Part shown: positions 8,374 to 17,608 of the stretch, piece by piece | Layout of the letters: each line of letters starts with the position of its first letter | How positions within the stretch are numbered: the first letter of the stretch is position 1 | NCBI GenBank assembly: GCA_963820795.1 | Contig: CAWGBJ010000015.1 | Location: forward strand, 158,872-222,871 | From: Roseiarcus sp963820795 | GTDB taxonomy: Bacteria > Pseudomonadota > Alphaproteobacteria > Rhizobiales > Beijerinckiaceae | Direction: 5' to 3' | Length of the DNA: 64,000 nucleotides | Position numbers and translations under genes: made by a program | The notes under the pieces: generated by a model | What the model saw: the letters and a program-made list of their open reading frames with translations, nothing else | What the model was told of the DNA's origin: nothing | Databases searched by the model: none

Positions 8374-10348
8374 TGCTCGGCAAGCTCACCTGGTCGGCGA
8401 TCCCCTTCGATCAGCCGATTCCGTTCGGCGTGTCCATTGTGATGGTCCTGGCCATCCTTGCGGTGCTCGCCTGGATAACGGTCAAGGGCTACTGGCCCTA
8501 TCTCTGGAGCGAGTGGATCACATCCGTCGATCACAAGCGGATCGGCGTCATGTACTGCCTCATCGCCATGGTGATGCTGATCCGCGGCTTCGCCGACGCG
8601 ATCATGATGCGTTCGCAGCAGGCGCTCGCCTTCGATTCCGGCGGCTACCTGCCGCCGGATCACTACAACCAGATCTTCTCCGCGCACGGCACGATCATGA
8701 TCTTTTTCGTGGCGATGCCGTTCATGATCGGACTGATGAATTTCGCCGTGCCGCTGCAGCTCGGCGTGCGGGACGTCGCCTTTCCGACCTTCAATTCGGT
8801 GAGCTTATGGCTGACGGCTTCCGGCGTGCTGCTGGTCAACGTTTCGCTCTTCATCGGCGAATTTTCCCAGGCCGGATGGATGGGCTATCCGCCGCTTTCG
8901 GAGCTCAAGTTTTTGCCCGGCGTCGGGGTCGACTATTACCTCTGGGCGCTGCAGATTTCGGGCATCGGCACGCTGCTCACCGGCGTCAATTTCGTCACCA
9001 CCATCCTCAAGATTCGCGCCCCGGGCATGAGCTTGATGCGAATGCCCATGTTCTGCTGGACCGCGCTCGCCTCGAACCTGCTGATCGTCGCGGCCTTCCC
9101 GATCCTGACCGCGACTTTCGCGATGCTGCTGCTCGATCGCTACCTTGGGTTCCACTTTTTCTCCACCGACATGGGCGGCAATCCCATGATGTACGTCAAT
9201 CTGTTTTGGACGTGGGGGCATCCCGAGGTCTACATCCTGATCCTGCCGGCCTTCGGCGTGTTTTCCGAGGTTGTCTCCACCTTCGCCGGCAAGCCGCTGT
9301 TCGGCTACCGCTCGATGGTCATCGCCACCATGGCGATCTGCGTTCTCTCCTTCTCGGTCTGGCTGCATCATTTCTTCACCATGGGAGCCGGCGCGGACGT
9401 CAACGGCTTTTTCGGCATCATGTCGATGATCATCGCCGTGCCTACGGGCGTGAAAATCTTCAACTGGCTGTTCACCATGTGGGGCGGCCGGTTGCGCTTT
9501 GAGCTGCCCCTGATGTGGGCGATCGCCTTCATGATCACGTTCGTGCTGGGCGGGGTGACGGGCGTGCTCTTGGCGATTCCGCCGGCGGATTTCGTCCTGC
9601 ACAATTCGCTTTTTCTGATCGCGCACTTCCACAACGTCATCATCGGCGGCGTGCTGTTCGGCGCCTTCGCCGGCTATACTTTCTGGTTCCCCAAGGCGTT
9701 CGGCTTCAGGCTCGAGGAGCGTTATGGGACCGCGGCCTTCTGGTTCTGGGTCGTCGGTTTCTATGTCGCCTTCATGCCGCTCTATGTCCTCGGTCTCGAG
9801 GGCATGACGAGACGCATGCAACACTACGACGTGGCGGAGTGGCGTCCGTGGCTGATCGTGGCGGCGGGCGGCGCGGCGCTGGTGCTATGCGGCATCGGCT
9901 GCCAGATCGCCCAGCTTGCGGTCAGCATCCGCAATCACGTCGCCTGCGCGACCGCACCGGAGACCCGTGGGATGGGCGCTCGCTCGAATGGATGACGGCT
10001 TCGCCGCCGCCGGTTTTCAACTTCGCAGCAATGCCGAACGTGACCGGCGAAGAGGCGTATTGGGACCTCAAGCAGCGAGCGATCGCACGCGCGCGGCTCT
10101 CGCCTCTCCCGCATTACGAGGCGATCGAGATGCCGCACAACAGCCCGACCGGCTTTGTGACGGCCTTCTTCGCCGTCGTCACCGGGTTCGCCCTGATCTG
10201 GCATATCTGGTGGATGGCGGGAGTGGGCATTGCCGGCGCCTTCGCCACCTTCGTCGTCTTCGCCTGGCGGGACAAGCAAGAGTACGAGCTGCCGGTCGAG
10301 GAGGTCGTTCGGGTCGACACGCTCCGGCGCGAGGCGCGGGAGGACCTG
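8373..10348 (+). CDS. cyoB: Cytochrome bo3 ubiquinol oxidase subunit I (frameshift near 9943)
   Basis: The haem-copper subunit starts at ATG 8373, overlapping cyoA. Metal-ligand regions are clear: FSAHGTIMIFF (haem-b histidine), WTWGHPEVYILILPAFG (copper-B histidine and the cross-linked tyrosine), WLHHFFTMGAG (two copper-B histidines) and FHNVIIGGV (haem-o and haem-b histidines). The frame from 8373 closes at 9995 after 540 residues, short of the usual 650-670. The missing C-terminal part (TGDPWDGRSLEW, then MTASPPPVFNF, then two more helices ending in WRDKQEYELPVEEVVRVD) continues in the next frame from about 9943. One base appears lost. If the indel is a sequencing error the gene is intact; if real, subunit I lacks its last helices. 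No stop separates the shifted frame from cyoC. Confidence 0.85.
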
Positions 10349-11014
10349 GTGGCGGGGCGGGAGCCGGGCATTCACCCGGTCAGGGTCGCGGAGAAAGAGG
10401 ACCGGGTCGGGTTAGGCATCCGCGACCTCAGAAGCGGGTATGGGGGCCCCGCGTCGAAGCGCATCATCACGGGCTACGGCTTCTGGGTCTTCCTTCTGTC
10501 GGATTTCGTCATGTTCTCCGCCTTCTACGCCACCTATGCGGTCCTCTCGCACGCGACCGCGGGAGGCCCCGGGCCGCACGAGCTCTTCAACCCGAAGGTC
10601 GTGGCGGCGGAGACCGCGGTTCTGCTGCTGTCGAGCTTCGCTGCCGGCCTGGCGACGATCGCCAGCAATGCCCGCAACATGCTGTGGACTCAGGCCGCCT
10701 TCGTCATCACGGGCCTGCTCGGGCTCTGCTTCCTCGTTCTCGAGGTCAATGAGTTCGCCAAGATGATTGCGGAAGGCGCCGGCCCCACCCGCAGCGCCTT
10801 CCTCTCGGCGTTTTTCGCCCTGGTGGGCTGCCACGGCCTGCATGTCACGGTCGGTCTGCTCTGGCTCGGCACGATGATGGCGCAGTTCTTCACCAAGGGG
10901 TTCAGGCCGAGCATCATGCGCCGCAGCCTGTGCTTCGCCCTGTTCTGGCACGCGCTGGACATCATCTGGGTCGGCATATTCACCAACGTCTATCTCCTGG
11001 AGCTCACCCGATGA
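10349..11014 (+). CDS. cyoC: Cytochrome bo3 ubiquinol oxidase subunit III (in frame with the cyoB tail)
   Basis: The subunit III core begins around ITGYGFWVFLLSDFVMFSAF and has five membrane helices, with the family blocks AVLLLSSFAAGLA, CHGLHVTVGLLWL and FALFWHALDIIWVGIFTNVYL. There is no ATG near the expected start. The GTG at 10349, with GGAGG five bases upstream, would give 221 residues, close to the usual 200-210. The same frame is open all the way from the cyoB C-terminus (past 9943), so a CyoB-CyoC fusion is also possible. The stop overlaps the cyoD start (ATGA at 11011-11014), showing translational coupling. Confidence 0.85.
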   Translation: MAGREPGIHPVRVAEKEDRVGLGIRDLRSGYGGPASKRIITGYGFWVFLLSDFVMFSAFYATYAVLSHATAGGPGPHELFNPKVVAAETAVLLLSSFAAGLATIASNARNMLWTQAAFVITGLLGLCFLVLEVNEFAKMIAEGAGPTRSAFLSAFFALVGCHGLHVTVGLLWLGTMMAQFFTKGFRPSIMRRSLCFALFWHALDIIWVGIFTNVYLLELTR

Positions 11015-11403
11015 GCGAGCACGAAATCCACGACAGCGCGCCGGGCGAGGGTGATATCGGCGAGCACGGCGTTGCCGAAGGCGTCAGAAACTATCTGATT
11101 GGCCTGGCGCTGGCCGCATTTCTCACCGTCGGCTCGTTCTGGGTCGCGAGCGGCACGAGCCTCATCTTTGATCCGGGCGTGCCGATGGCGCTGGCTGCGC
11201 TCGCCGTCGCGCAAATGGGCGTCCATCTCGTGTTCTTCCTGCACATCACCACCGGACCCGACAACACCAACAACGCGCTCGCCCTCGCTTTCGGCGCGCT
11301 GATCGTCGGCCTCGTCATCGCTGGCTCGCTCTGGATTATGTATCATCTCAACACGAACATGATGGTCCCGGGCAATATGATGAATCTGCCTATGCAGAAA
11401 TAG
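11011..11403 (+). CDS. cyoD: Cytochrome bo3 ubiquinol oxidase subunit IV
   Basis: A 130-residue protein with a polar N-terminus (about 30 residues, acidic) and three membrane helices. It carries the family signatures NYLIGLALAAFLTVGSFWV, AQMGVHLVFFLHI and a final helix ending LWIMYHLNTNM. CyoD helps assemble and stabilise the CuB site region of the oxidase. It closes the cyoABCD operon; no cyoE (haem O synthase) follows, so that gene must be elsewhere. The ATG at 11011 overlaps the cyoC stop and was chosen over an upstream open frame start that lies inside cyoC. Confidence 0.92.
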   Translation: MSEHEIHDSAPGEGDIGEHGVAEGVRNYLIGLALAAFLTVGSFWVASGTSLIFDPGVPMALAALAVAQMGVHLVFFLHITTGPDNTNNALALAFGALIVGLVIAGSLWIMYHLNTNMMVPGNMMNLPMQK

Positions 11404-11424
11404 CGGGGCGGCGCGAGACGGCGC

Positions 11425-11751
11425 CTATTTCGCGATCCCCAGAAACACGGCGAGCCGCCGTTCGACCTCGACCATGGAATCGCGATCCAGCCGGCCAAAG
11501 CTCTCGCCGATCTTCGTCCGCATGACAGTCATCGCCTTGTCGATCATGACCTGCGAGGGGCTGCGAAGGCCATTCGCGGCGTCCGGCTGGACAGTCAGGC
11601 GCAAAAGCGGCGCATCAACGAGGGCGCTGGACACCAACAGCACCGTGACGGTTGCGTGGTCGGCAAAGGCGTCCGATTGAATGATCAACGCCGGGCGCGG
11701 CTTGCCGAAATCGCCCTGAACAGCGACCGTGGCCAGATCGCCGCGCCTCAA
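11425..11751 (-). CDS. mazF: MazF/PemK-family endoribonuclease toxin
   Basis: 108 residues beginning MRRGDLATVAVQGDFGKPRP, the strand-turn opening of PemK/MazF toxins, followed by ALIIQSDAF (RNA-binding groove), VLLVSSAL and the SQVMIDKAMTV block that normally carries the catalytic-site strand and basic residue. It should cleave mRNA at short sequence motifs and is held inactive by the upstream antitoxin. It overlaps the antitoxin stop by four bases (ATGA at 11748-11751), a tight two-gene operon read leftwards. It appears complete. Confidence 0.88.
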   Translation of the reverse strand: MRRGDLATVAVQGDFGKPRPALIIQSDAFADHATVTVLLVSSALVDAPLLRLTVQPDAANGLRSPSQVMIDKAMTVMRTKIGESFGRLDRDSMVEVERRLAVFLGIAK

Positions 11752-11957
11752 GGATCGCTCCAGCCCTCGATGTCCCTGAGCGCCGCATCAAGGAAAGCCT
11801 CCAGATCCTGATCGCCGCGGTCCGAGGCCGCTACTAGCCTGGACTGTCGGCGGCATTCCTCGGCAAAGCCCGGACGCCGGGTGTCGGGAACCCAGATCTG
11901 CACCGGCCTCAAGCCGGCCTCGCGAAGCGCAGCGCGCCGCTTGCGAACCCTTGCCAC
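11748..11957 (-). CDS. MazE-like antitoxin (DUF3018 type)
   Basis: 69 residues from the GTG at 11957. The protein has VRKRRAALREAGLRPVQIWV, then PDTRRPGFAEECRRQSRLVA and an acidic tail ending FLDAALRDIEGWSDP. This is the DUF3018 family, small proteins paired with PemK/MazF toxins. The basic N-terminal half would contact DNA and the acidic tail the toxin. The start is uncertain because no ATG is available in frame. A perfect palindrome lies just upstream at 11999-12010 and could be its operator. Operon with the toxin, four-base overlap. Confidence 0.8.
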   Translation of the reverse strand: MARVRKRRAALREAGLRPVQIWVPDTRRPGFAEECRRQSRLVAASDRGDQDLEAFLDAALRDIEGWSDP

Positions 11958-11998
11958 CGTCGAAGACGCTATGACCTTGACCCTTTTGGGTTACAAAT

Positions 11999-12010
11999 GT
12001 TACATGTAAC
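11999..12010. promoter_or_regulatory. Palindrome upstream of the MazEF-type operon, candidate operator
   Basis: GTTACATGTAAC is a perfect 12-base palindrome 42 bases upstream of the antitoxin start, in a short A/T-richer patch. The preceding bases (TTACAAATGT) repeat part of the same half-site. Toxin-antitoxin operons are usually repressed by their own complex binding such palindromes. The role is inferred from position only. Confidence 0.4.
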
Positions 12011-12031
12011 GCAACGAGGCAACAGGCGCAA

Positions 12032-12068
12032 GGGGACAAGTTAATTCGCTATCGACAGGGGACAAGTT
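12032..12068. repeat. Two direct copies of GGGGACAAGTT
   Basis: GGGGACAAGTT occurs at 12032-12042 and again at 12058-12068, 26 bases apart. Closely spaced direct repeats of this kind are seen at the ends of IS21-type elements (compare the 27.96-30.90 kb element), so this may be an insertion-sequence end left behind. No transposase gene is nearby. Confidence 0.35.
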
Positions 12069-12191
12069 GGGTCACCCGCGATCGCTTGGGGCCAAGCGCC
12101 TGTCAGCCAACATGAGCCGCGAAGAGTGACAACTTTTGCGGCTCAAGTCCCTGAAATCGCATGGTCGGCGCCGGGGACTGTCGCCCCGTCC

Positions 12192-13568
12192 TCACCGCTT
12201 TTGATACCGCTCGGAGAGCAGGTCGAACAGCGCCCGCGCAGCCTGGATTTCCCCGCCGGCCGGCCCGTAGGCGCGCGCCTTCGGGTTCCAGGCGTAGACG
12301 TCGAAATGCGCCCAGGATCGCGCCTTCTCGACGAAGCGCCTGAGAAAGAGCGCCGCCGTGATCGAGCCCGCCATGCCGGCGCCGGTTCCCGAATTGCTGA
12401 CGTCGCCGACCGTGCCGTCGATCATCGCGTCGTAGGGGCGCCAGAGCGGCAGGCGCCAGAGCGGATCGCGCGCCCGCTCGGCGTGCGCGGCGATCGCGGC
12501 GGCGAGCGCCTCGTCGTCGGTGTAGAACGGCGGCAGGTCGGGCCCCAGCGCGACGCGGGCGGCGCCGGTCAGCGTGGCGAAATCGAGCATGAGGTCGGGC
12601 GCGTCCTCATCCGCGAGCGCGAGCGCGTCGGCGAGGATGAGCCGCCCTTCGGCGTCGGTGTTGCCAATCTCGACCGCGAGCCCCTTACGGCTGACAATGA
12701 CGTCGCCCGGCCGCATCGCCGGGGCCGAGATGGCGTTCTCGACGATCGGGATCACCACCCTGAGGCGCAGGTCGAGCCCGGCTTCCATGACGAGGCGCGC
12801 GAGCGTCAGCGCCGTCGCCGCGCCGCCCATGTCCTTCTTCATCAGTTCCATGCCGGCGGCCGGCTTGATGTCGAGGCCGCCCGTGTCGAAGGTCACGCCC
12901 TTGCCGACGAGCGTCACGGTCGGCGCGCCCTCCCGCCCCCAGGCGAAATCGACCAGCCGCGGCAGTTCGAGCGCCGCCCGGCCCACGGCGTAGACGAGCG
13001 GCAGGTTGGCCTTGAGGAGATCGTCCGACCGGATGACATTGACCCTCGCGCCGAAGCCCTCGGCGAGCCGCACTGCCTCCCGCTCGAGCGCATTGGGGCC
13101 GAGCACATTCGCCGGCGCATTGACAAGGTCGCGGCCGAACGAGATCGCCGCGGCGATCCGCTCGATCCGCGCCGCGTCGACGCCGTCCGGCGCGACGAGC
13201 CGCGGCCTGGGGGATTCGTCGGCCTTGAAGCGGTCGTAGCGGTAGAGGCCGAGCAGGAAGCCGAGCGCCGCGAGGCCGGCGTCGGGCGGCTCATTGGCGA
13301 AGCGATAGACGCCTTCGGGCAGTCCGGTGGCGAGCTTGCCGGCTGCGAGCGGATCGCGCTCGGGCGCGTCGATGCCGAAGAGGACGCCGCCAAGCGCGCC
13401 GGCCGCGCCGGGAACGAGCTGCAGCCTGCCGGTCTTGGGCCTGAAGCCGCAGCGCTCGGCGAATGCCGCGGACGAGCCGCCGATCGAAGCCTTGACCGTC
13501 TCCCAGCTTTCCGCGCTGACGAACCAGATCGGGATCGCTTCAGGCGTTGGCGAGGCGAAGGCGGGCAT
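12192..13568 (-). CDS. M17-family leucyl aminopeptidase
   Basis: 458 residues. The C-terminal catalytic domain has the metal-binding and active-site blocks of M17 peptidases: VGKGVTFDTGGLDIKPAAGM with its lysine and aspartate, MKKDMGGAA, and the signature EIGNTDAEGRL. These bind two metal ions and cleave N-terminal residues from peptides. The N-terminal domain (residues 1-150) is divergent, as usual. Cytoplasmic. The ATG at 13568 (MPAFASPTPEAIPIWF) was preferred to one fifteen codons upstream because the extra residues are arginine- and proline-rich and unlike the family. It stands alone with a 234-base gap to the MazEF-type pair on its 3' side. Confidence 0.9.
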   Translation of the reverse strand: MPAFASPTPEAIPIWFVSAESWETVKASIGGSSAAFAERCGFRPKTGRLQLVPGAAGALGGVLFGIDAPERDPLAAGKLATGLPEGVYRFANEPPDAGLAALGFLLGLYRYDRFKADESPRPRLVAPDGVDAARIERIAAAISFGRDLVNAPANVLGPNALEREAVRLAEGFGARVNVIRSDDLLKANLPLVYAVGRAALELPRLVDFAWGREGAPTVTLVGKGVTFDTGGLDIKPAAGMELMKKDMGGAATALTLARLVMEAGLDLRLRVVIPIVENAISAPAMRPGDVIVSRKGLAVEIGNTDAEGRLILADALALADEDAPDLMLDFATLTGAARVALGPDLPPFYTDDEALAAAIAAHAERARDPLWRLPLWRPYDAMIDGTVGDVSNSGTGAGMAGSITAALFLRRFVEKARSWAHFDVYAWNPKARAYGPAGGEIQAARALFDLLSERYQKR

Positions 13569-14104
13569 GGGAACGGGATCTCCGGGTGAAGGCGCTCGGC
13601 GCGGCCTTATCACGGATACGACGGTCCATGCGAATGATGGGCCGCGCCTTGGGGGTAGGCAAGGCGCGGCCCGCGCGCGGCCCCGGAGGCGGGGGATTTG
13701 GGCCGCGGGTCGTCAAATGGGATCGGGCGGATGGCCGGCCGTCACCCAGAGCGCGCAAATGTCGGTGCGGATCGATTCGGTGAACTCGATCGAGGACGTG
13801 GGACATGCGGCTCGCCGTTCACGCGCCTGACATCGCGCGCAAGGCCCAAGGGCCTTTGTCGGGGACCGATCCGTCCCGCCGCTGGGCGATATGTTCGCCG
13901 AGGCGCTTTGAAGTTCCATGACCGGGTTTGATAAATCTCGACCGAACCTGTGCTTTTCGCCTCCGTCGGGTAGGCCCGTTGCGATGTCGTCGCCCGCGGC
14001 TTGACTTCGAGCCGACTTCACGCGCGTAACTGCGCCGCGAAGTCGAAGGGACAGCGCATTGGGTCCCCCTGGTCCCTGGCGTAAATCACGTTGAGGAGAA
14101 TGGA
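13569..14104. other. Divergent intergenic region
   Basis: This 536-base stretch lies between the divergently read aminopeptidase and KAP NTPase genes and presumably holds both promoters. Apart from the hairpin at 13639-13672, and GAGGAGA at about 14092-14098 (ribosome-binding site of the NTPase gene), nothing specific is recognised. Open frames here have compositions typical of non-coding GC-rich DNA. Confidence 0.5.
13639..13672. repeat. Perfect 13-bp inverted repeat (hairpin)
   Basis: GGGCCGCGCCTTG (13639-13651) and CAAGGCGCGGCCC (13660-13672) are exact complements separated by an 8-base loop. No run of T follows on either strand, so it is not a standard terminator. It sits in the upstream region of the aminopeptidase gene and could act in its leader RNA or be a dispersed repeat. 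Confidence 0.6.
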
Positions 14105-16093
14105 TTGTCCGAGATCAGCGCCAAAGCGAGAATTCGTCTGCTCGGTGGCGGCCCGGGAGAGAAGCCATCGGCTGCTCCCGCGGCGGCAGCCTCGCCCGAC
14201 GCCCCCACGCCCGCCGAGACGTTCGCGCCCCCGCCCGCCTCCCTTTCGGTAGGGCCGGTGTTTCTTTCCGACGCGGCCGACGCGGTCGATGTGCTCGGCG
14301 CGGCGGTCCTCGTCCAGCCGCTCGCCCAACTCTGCGTCACTCCGCAGGTCCAGACGCCCTTTCTTGCCGCGATCGCGGGGCCCGGCGGTGCCGGCAAGAC
14401 ATTCGCCCTGAACCGGCTCGTCCAGGCGATCGAAAGCTTCGCCGGATCGGCCGGGGCTCTGTCGAAGGTCGTCGTCGCGCGCGTCGACGCGGCCGACGGC
14501 GCCGAGGCGCCGGTCGCGCTTGCGAGCGCGGCCTATGCGGCGCTCGATCGCGAACCCGGCGGCGTCGACTATTCGGCGCTGCTCGACGAGTCGGCGCATG
14601 CCGGCGGCGATCCGCTGCGAGCCGCCAAGGCCGCCTCCGACCGCCACGACGAAATCGTCCGCAAGCTCGAGGCCGAGCGGACGCGGCGCGACGAAATCGA
14701 GGCTCGCGGCGCCCGCCTCGCCGATGCCCTCCTCTACGAAACGCCGGGCTCCCGGGTCGACGTTTTCGCCCGGGCGCGGCGCGGGACGATCGAAACCCGG
14801 CTGCGCCGCTTCGAGCTCGCCGGATCGGACGCCGCCGTCAGCTACCGCGACCTCGTGCGCGACATGGCGAGCATGGGCGCAGGCGGGCGCGTCGGCGTCG
14901 CGCTGCGGTCGATCTGGGCTTACCGCGGGCAAAGGCGTCTGCTCGCCTGGGCGGTCGTGGCGTTCCTGCTGGGTCTTGCCGCCCAGCTGTTGCATAGCGA
15001 GTGGGCTCTGAGCGCGATCACGCCGCAGTTCGCCTCGGCCGCCGATGCGATCAGGGCGCATGCAAGCGGCCTGGAAACCGCAGCGAAGATTTTTTATGTG
15101 CTCGCCGCCTTGGCGCTGGCCTTGAACCTTTGGCGCGCCGTCAGCTTTTCGAGCCTGTTGCTGCGCGGGACGCAACTGCTCAATCAGGACGTTCGCGACC
15201 GGCGGCGGGATCTCGAGACGCGGGGCGCACGCCTGAGCCAGCGGGTTGCAGCCCTGTCCGCCGACGCCGACGCGGCCGCCAAGCACGCCGAAGCGGCCGC
15301 TCGTCGCGCCGGCGGCAAGACCAAGACCCATCCGGCCGGCCCCGATTTCCTCGAGACGAACCGGGGTCCGGCTTGGGAGGCGCGCGCCTTTCTTGCTGCC
15401 CTGGGCGAACGCGCCGGCCAAGCGGGGGATGCGCCCGACCGGCTGGTGTTTGCGATTGACAATCTCGACGCCCTGCCCCCGGAAGCTGCGATCCGGTGGA
15501 TCGATGCGGCGCGGAGCGTGATCGTCGGCGGCGCGGTCGGTGTCATGAGCCTCGATCCGGCGCGAGTGGTCGGTCCGCTCGGCGGTCCCCAGGAGGCCCG
15601 CCGTCGCCTCGAAAAATGGCTGCAGGTCGTGGTCAATCTGCCGGGCCGGGTCAGCGCGGATGGCGAACGTCTGGTCGCGCGTCTCCTCTCGACGGACGGA
15701 CACGCGGCGCCGGTGGAGGCGAAGCCTGCGCTTGCGCTCGCCGAGCCTCTGACCAGCGCGGAGGCGGCGCTCCTCACCGCGCTGGCGCCGCTGGCCGCCC
15801 ATTCCCCTCGCGGCGCCAAGCGATTCCTCAACGCCTACCGCCTGGCGCGCTGCTCGAACGCGCCCCGGCCTGTGATGGCGTTGATGCAGGCCGTGGCCTT
15901 CGCCGACGACGAAGCGCTCGCTGCGATGCGCAACCGGCTTTCCGCCGGATCAGGCGAGCTCGTCGACATCGACGGTCCGGACCGGCTTGTCAACGCGGTC
16001 AAGAGCGCCCGCGCCGCCAACAGCGGGCCGATCCGGATCGAGGACGCCCGCCTCGCCTTCGACACCGCGCGCCGCTACGCCCTCTCACTCTGA
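14105..16093 (+). CDS. KAP-type P-loop NTPase with inserted membrane helices
   Basis: 662 residues. A disordered alanine/proline-rich stretch (20-50) is followed by a Walker A motif, AGPGGAGKTFALNRL (about residue 90-105). Two hydrophobic helices (about 280-300 and 320-345) are inserted in the NTPase domain. A Walker B, LVFAIDNLDALPP (about 445), and the C-terminal block SPRGAKRFLNAYRLAR (about 575) follow. This order defines the KAP NTPase family, membrane-anchored STAND-like ATPases of mostly unknown role, some linked to phage exclusion. The start is a TTG at 14105 with GAGGAGA upstream; an ATG five bases earlier is out of frame. It is a single gene, and its end overlaps the convergent efflux gene by nine bases. 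Function not known. Confidence 0.75.
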   Translation: MSEISAKARIRLLGGGPGEKPSAAPAAAASPDAPTPAETFAPPPASLSVGPVFLSDAADAVDVLGAAVLVQPLAQLCVTPQVQTPFLAAIAGPGGAGKTFALNRLVQAIESFAGSAGALSKVVVARVDAADGAEAPVALASAAYAALDREPGGVDYSALLDESAHAGGDPLRAAKAASDRHDEIVRKLEAERTRRDEIEARGARLADALLYETPGSRVDVFARARRGTIETRLRRFELAGSDAAVSYRDLVRDMASMGAGGRVGVALRSIWAYRGQRRLLAWAVVAFLLGLAAQLLHSEWALSAITPQFASAADAIRAHASGLETAAKIFYVLAALALALNLWRAVSFSSLLLRGTQLLNQDVRDRRRDLETRGARLSQRVAALSADADAAAKHAEAAARRAGGKTKTHPAGPDFLETNRGPAWEARAFLAALGERAGQAGDAPDRLVFAIDNLDALPPEAAIRWIDAARSVIVGGAVGVMSLDPARVVGPLGGPQEARRRLEKWLQVVVNLPGRVSADGERLVARLLSTDGHAAPVEAKPALALAEPLTSAEAALLTALAPLAAHSPRGAKRFLNAYRLARCSNAPRPVMALMQAVAFADDEALAAMRNRLSAGSGELVDIDGPDRLVNAVKSARAANSGPIRIEDARLAFDTARRYALSL

Positions 16094-17608
16094 GAGCCGC
16101 GCGGCGGGCGGCGTGATCGGCGGCGGCGGGGCGGGCGGCGGCGGCGCCGAATCCGCCGCCGCGTCCGGCAGCTTCGACTGCGTCCAGCCGCCGCCGAGCG
16201 CAACAATCAGGTTGACCGCGTCGGTCTGGATCTGCGCCTGCGTCGAGAGCAGCAACTCCTCCACCGCGAGTTGTTGTTCCTCGGCGGTGACGACGGTGGT
16301 GTAGGCCTGCGTTCCGGCCTGGTATTCGTTGAGCGCGATTTGCGTAGCCTGACGGGAGATACGCACGTTTTCCGTCTGCACTTTCGCCTCGCGCGAAAGG
16401 ATGCGAATTCCGGCAAGATTGTCTTCGACCTGCTGGATTGCCGTCAGCACCGTCTGACGATAGATCGCGACATCGGACTTATAGGTCGCGCGCGCAGCCT
16501 CGACCTGCGCTCCGGTGAGGCCGCCGTTAAAGAGAGGCTGGGCGAGCGAAGCGCCAATCGACCACACGGGATTCGTCGGGCCGAATTGCGAGGCGCCGAA
16601 GGGATTGCCCGAATAGCCGAATGAGCCCGATAGGGAGAAGCTCGGAAAATAGCCCGCGAAGGCGACGCCGATCTGCGCGTTGGCCTCGCGCATCGTCTCT
16701 TCCGCGGACGCGACATCGGGCCTCCGCTCCAGCAGTGAGGAGGGCAGCCTGACGGGGATCGACGGAACAGCGGTCGAAAGGGCGCCGTGCGGGATCGAGA
16801 GCTCCGCAGGCGGTCGCCCCATCAACACGGCAATGGCGTGTTCACTCTGCGCGCGCGACACGCCGGCGGCGATCAGCGAAGCCTGAGCGTTCAGCACCTG
16901 CGTTTGGGCGGTGATCACGTCCGATTTCGCGGCGGTGCCGGCATTGTACTGGTTCTGCGTGATCTGGAGCGAGTGTTTGTAATCGACGACCGTCCGCGTC
17001 AGCAACGTTTCGAGGGCGTCGGCCTGCCTTAAAGTCACATAAGCGGTCGCGAGCTGGGACTGGGCCGCAAGCAACGCGTTGGCCAGATTGGCTGCAACTC
17101 CTTGGGCGCCGGCCTGCTGCGCCTCGATCTCCCGTCTGACCAGACCCCAGACGTCGAGCGTCCACAAGCCCGTTCCCTCGGCGGTGAAGAGCGTCGTTCC
17201 CGGCGAGCTCCGGGTCGCGGACGCCGTGCCATTGATCGTCGGGTAGAGGCCGGCGCGCGCCTCATTGATGAGCGCGAGCGCCTCGCGATAGTTCGCCTCG
17301 TCCGCCAGGACCGTCTGATTGGACACGACGACGGCGCTCTCGAGCCTGCTGAGCTCCGCGTCGTCAAAGACGCTCCACCAGTCGCCCTTGGGCTCGCTCG
17401 GGCGGGGCGATGCGATCTTCCAGCCAGCGATCTCCTTGTACTGGAGCGAGACGATCGCAGCCGGCCGCTCGAAGTTCGGACCGACCGCCGCGCAACCCGA
17501 AAGGGTCGCGGCAAGCACGATCGTGGCCCCCGTGAGCGTCAGGGCGCACGCGGAAGCGGCGTCGGGTTCACCCGCAGATAATATCGACTCCACAGCCGCC
17601 CCAGCCAC
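16085..17608 (-). CDS. Outer-membrane factor lipoprotein of an RND efflux system (NodT/OprM family)
   Basis: 507 residues with a lipobox LSGC (about residue 39) and the duplicated outer-membrane efflux-protein fold. Seen are the first repeat (LADEANYREALALINEARAGLYP), the second repeat opening SLLERRPDVASAEETMREANA, then IGVAFAGYFPSFSLSGSFGY and the coiled LNEYQAGTQAYTTVVTAEEQ. A proline-rich tail ends the protein. It would form the outer-membrane exit duct for the MdtABC-type pump encoded just upstream. The proposed GTG start at 17608 lies 70 bases inside mdtC; the true start may be a little later because the signal peptide core begins near residue 22. Confidence 0.88.
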   Translation of the reverse strand: MAGAAVESILSAGEPDAASACALTLTGATIVLAATLSGCAAVGPNFERPAAIVSLQYKEIAGWKIASPRPSEPKGDWWSVFDDAELSRLESAVVVSNQTVLADEANYREALALINEARAGLYPTINGTASATRSSPGTTLFTAEGTGLWTLDVWGLVRREIEAQQAGAQGVAANLANALLAAQSQLATAYVTLRQADALETLLTRTVVDYKHSLQITQNQYNAGTAAKSDVITAQTQVLNAQASLIAAGVSRAQSEHAIAVLMGRPPAELSIPHGALSTAVPSIPVRLPSSLLERRPDVASAEETMREANAQIGVAFAGYFPSFSLSGSFGYSGNPFGASQFGPTNPVWSIGASLAQPLFNGGLTGAQVEAARATYKSDVAIYRQTVLTAIQQVEDNLAGIRILSREAKVQTENVRISRQATQIALNEYQAGTQAYTTVVTAEEQQLAVEELLLSTQAQIQTDAVNLIVALGGGWTQSKLPDAAADSAPPPPAPPPPITPPAARLSE

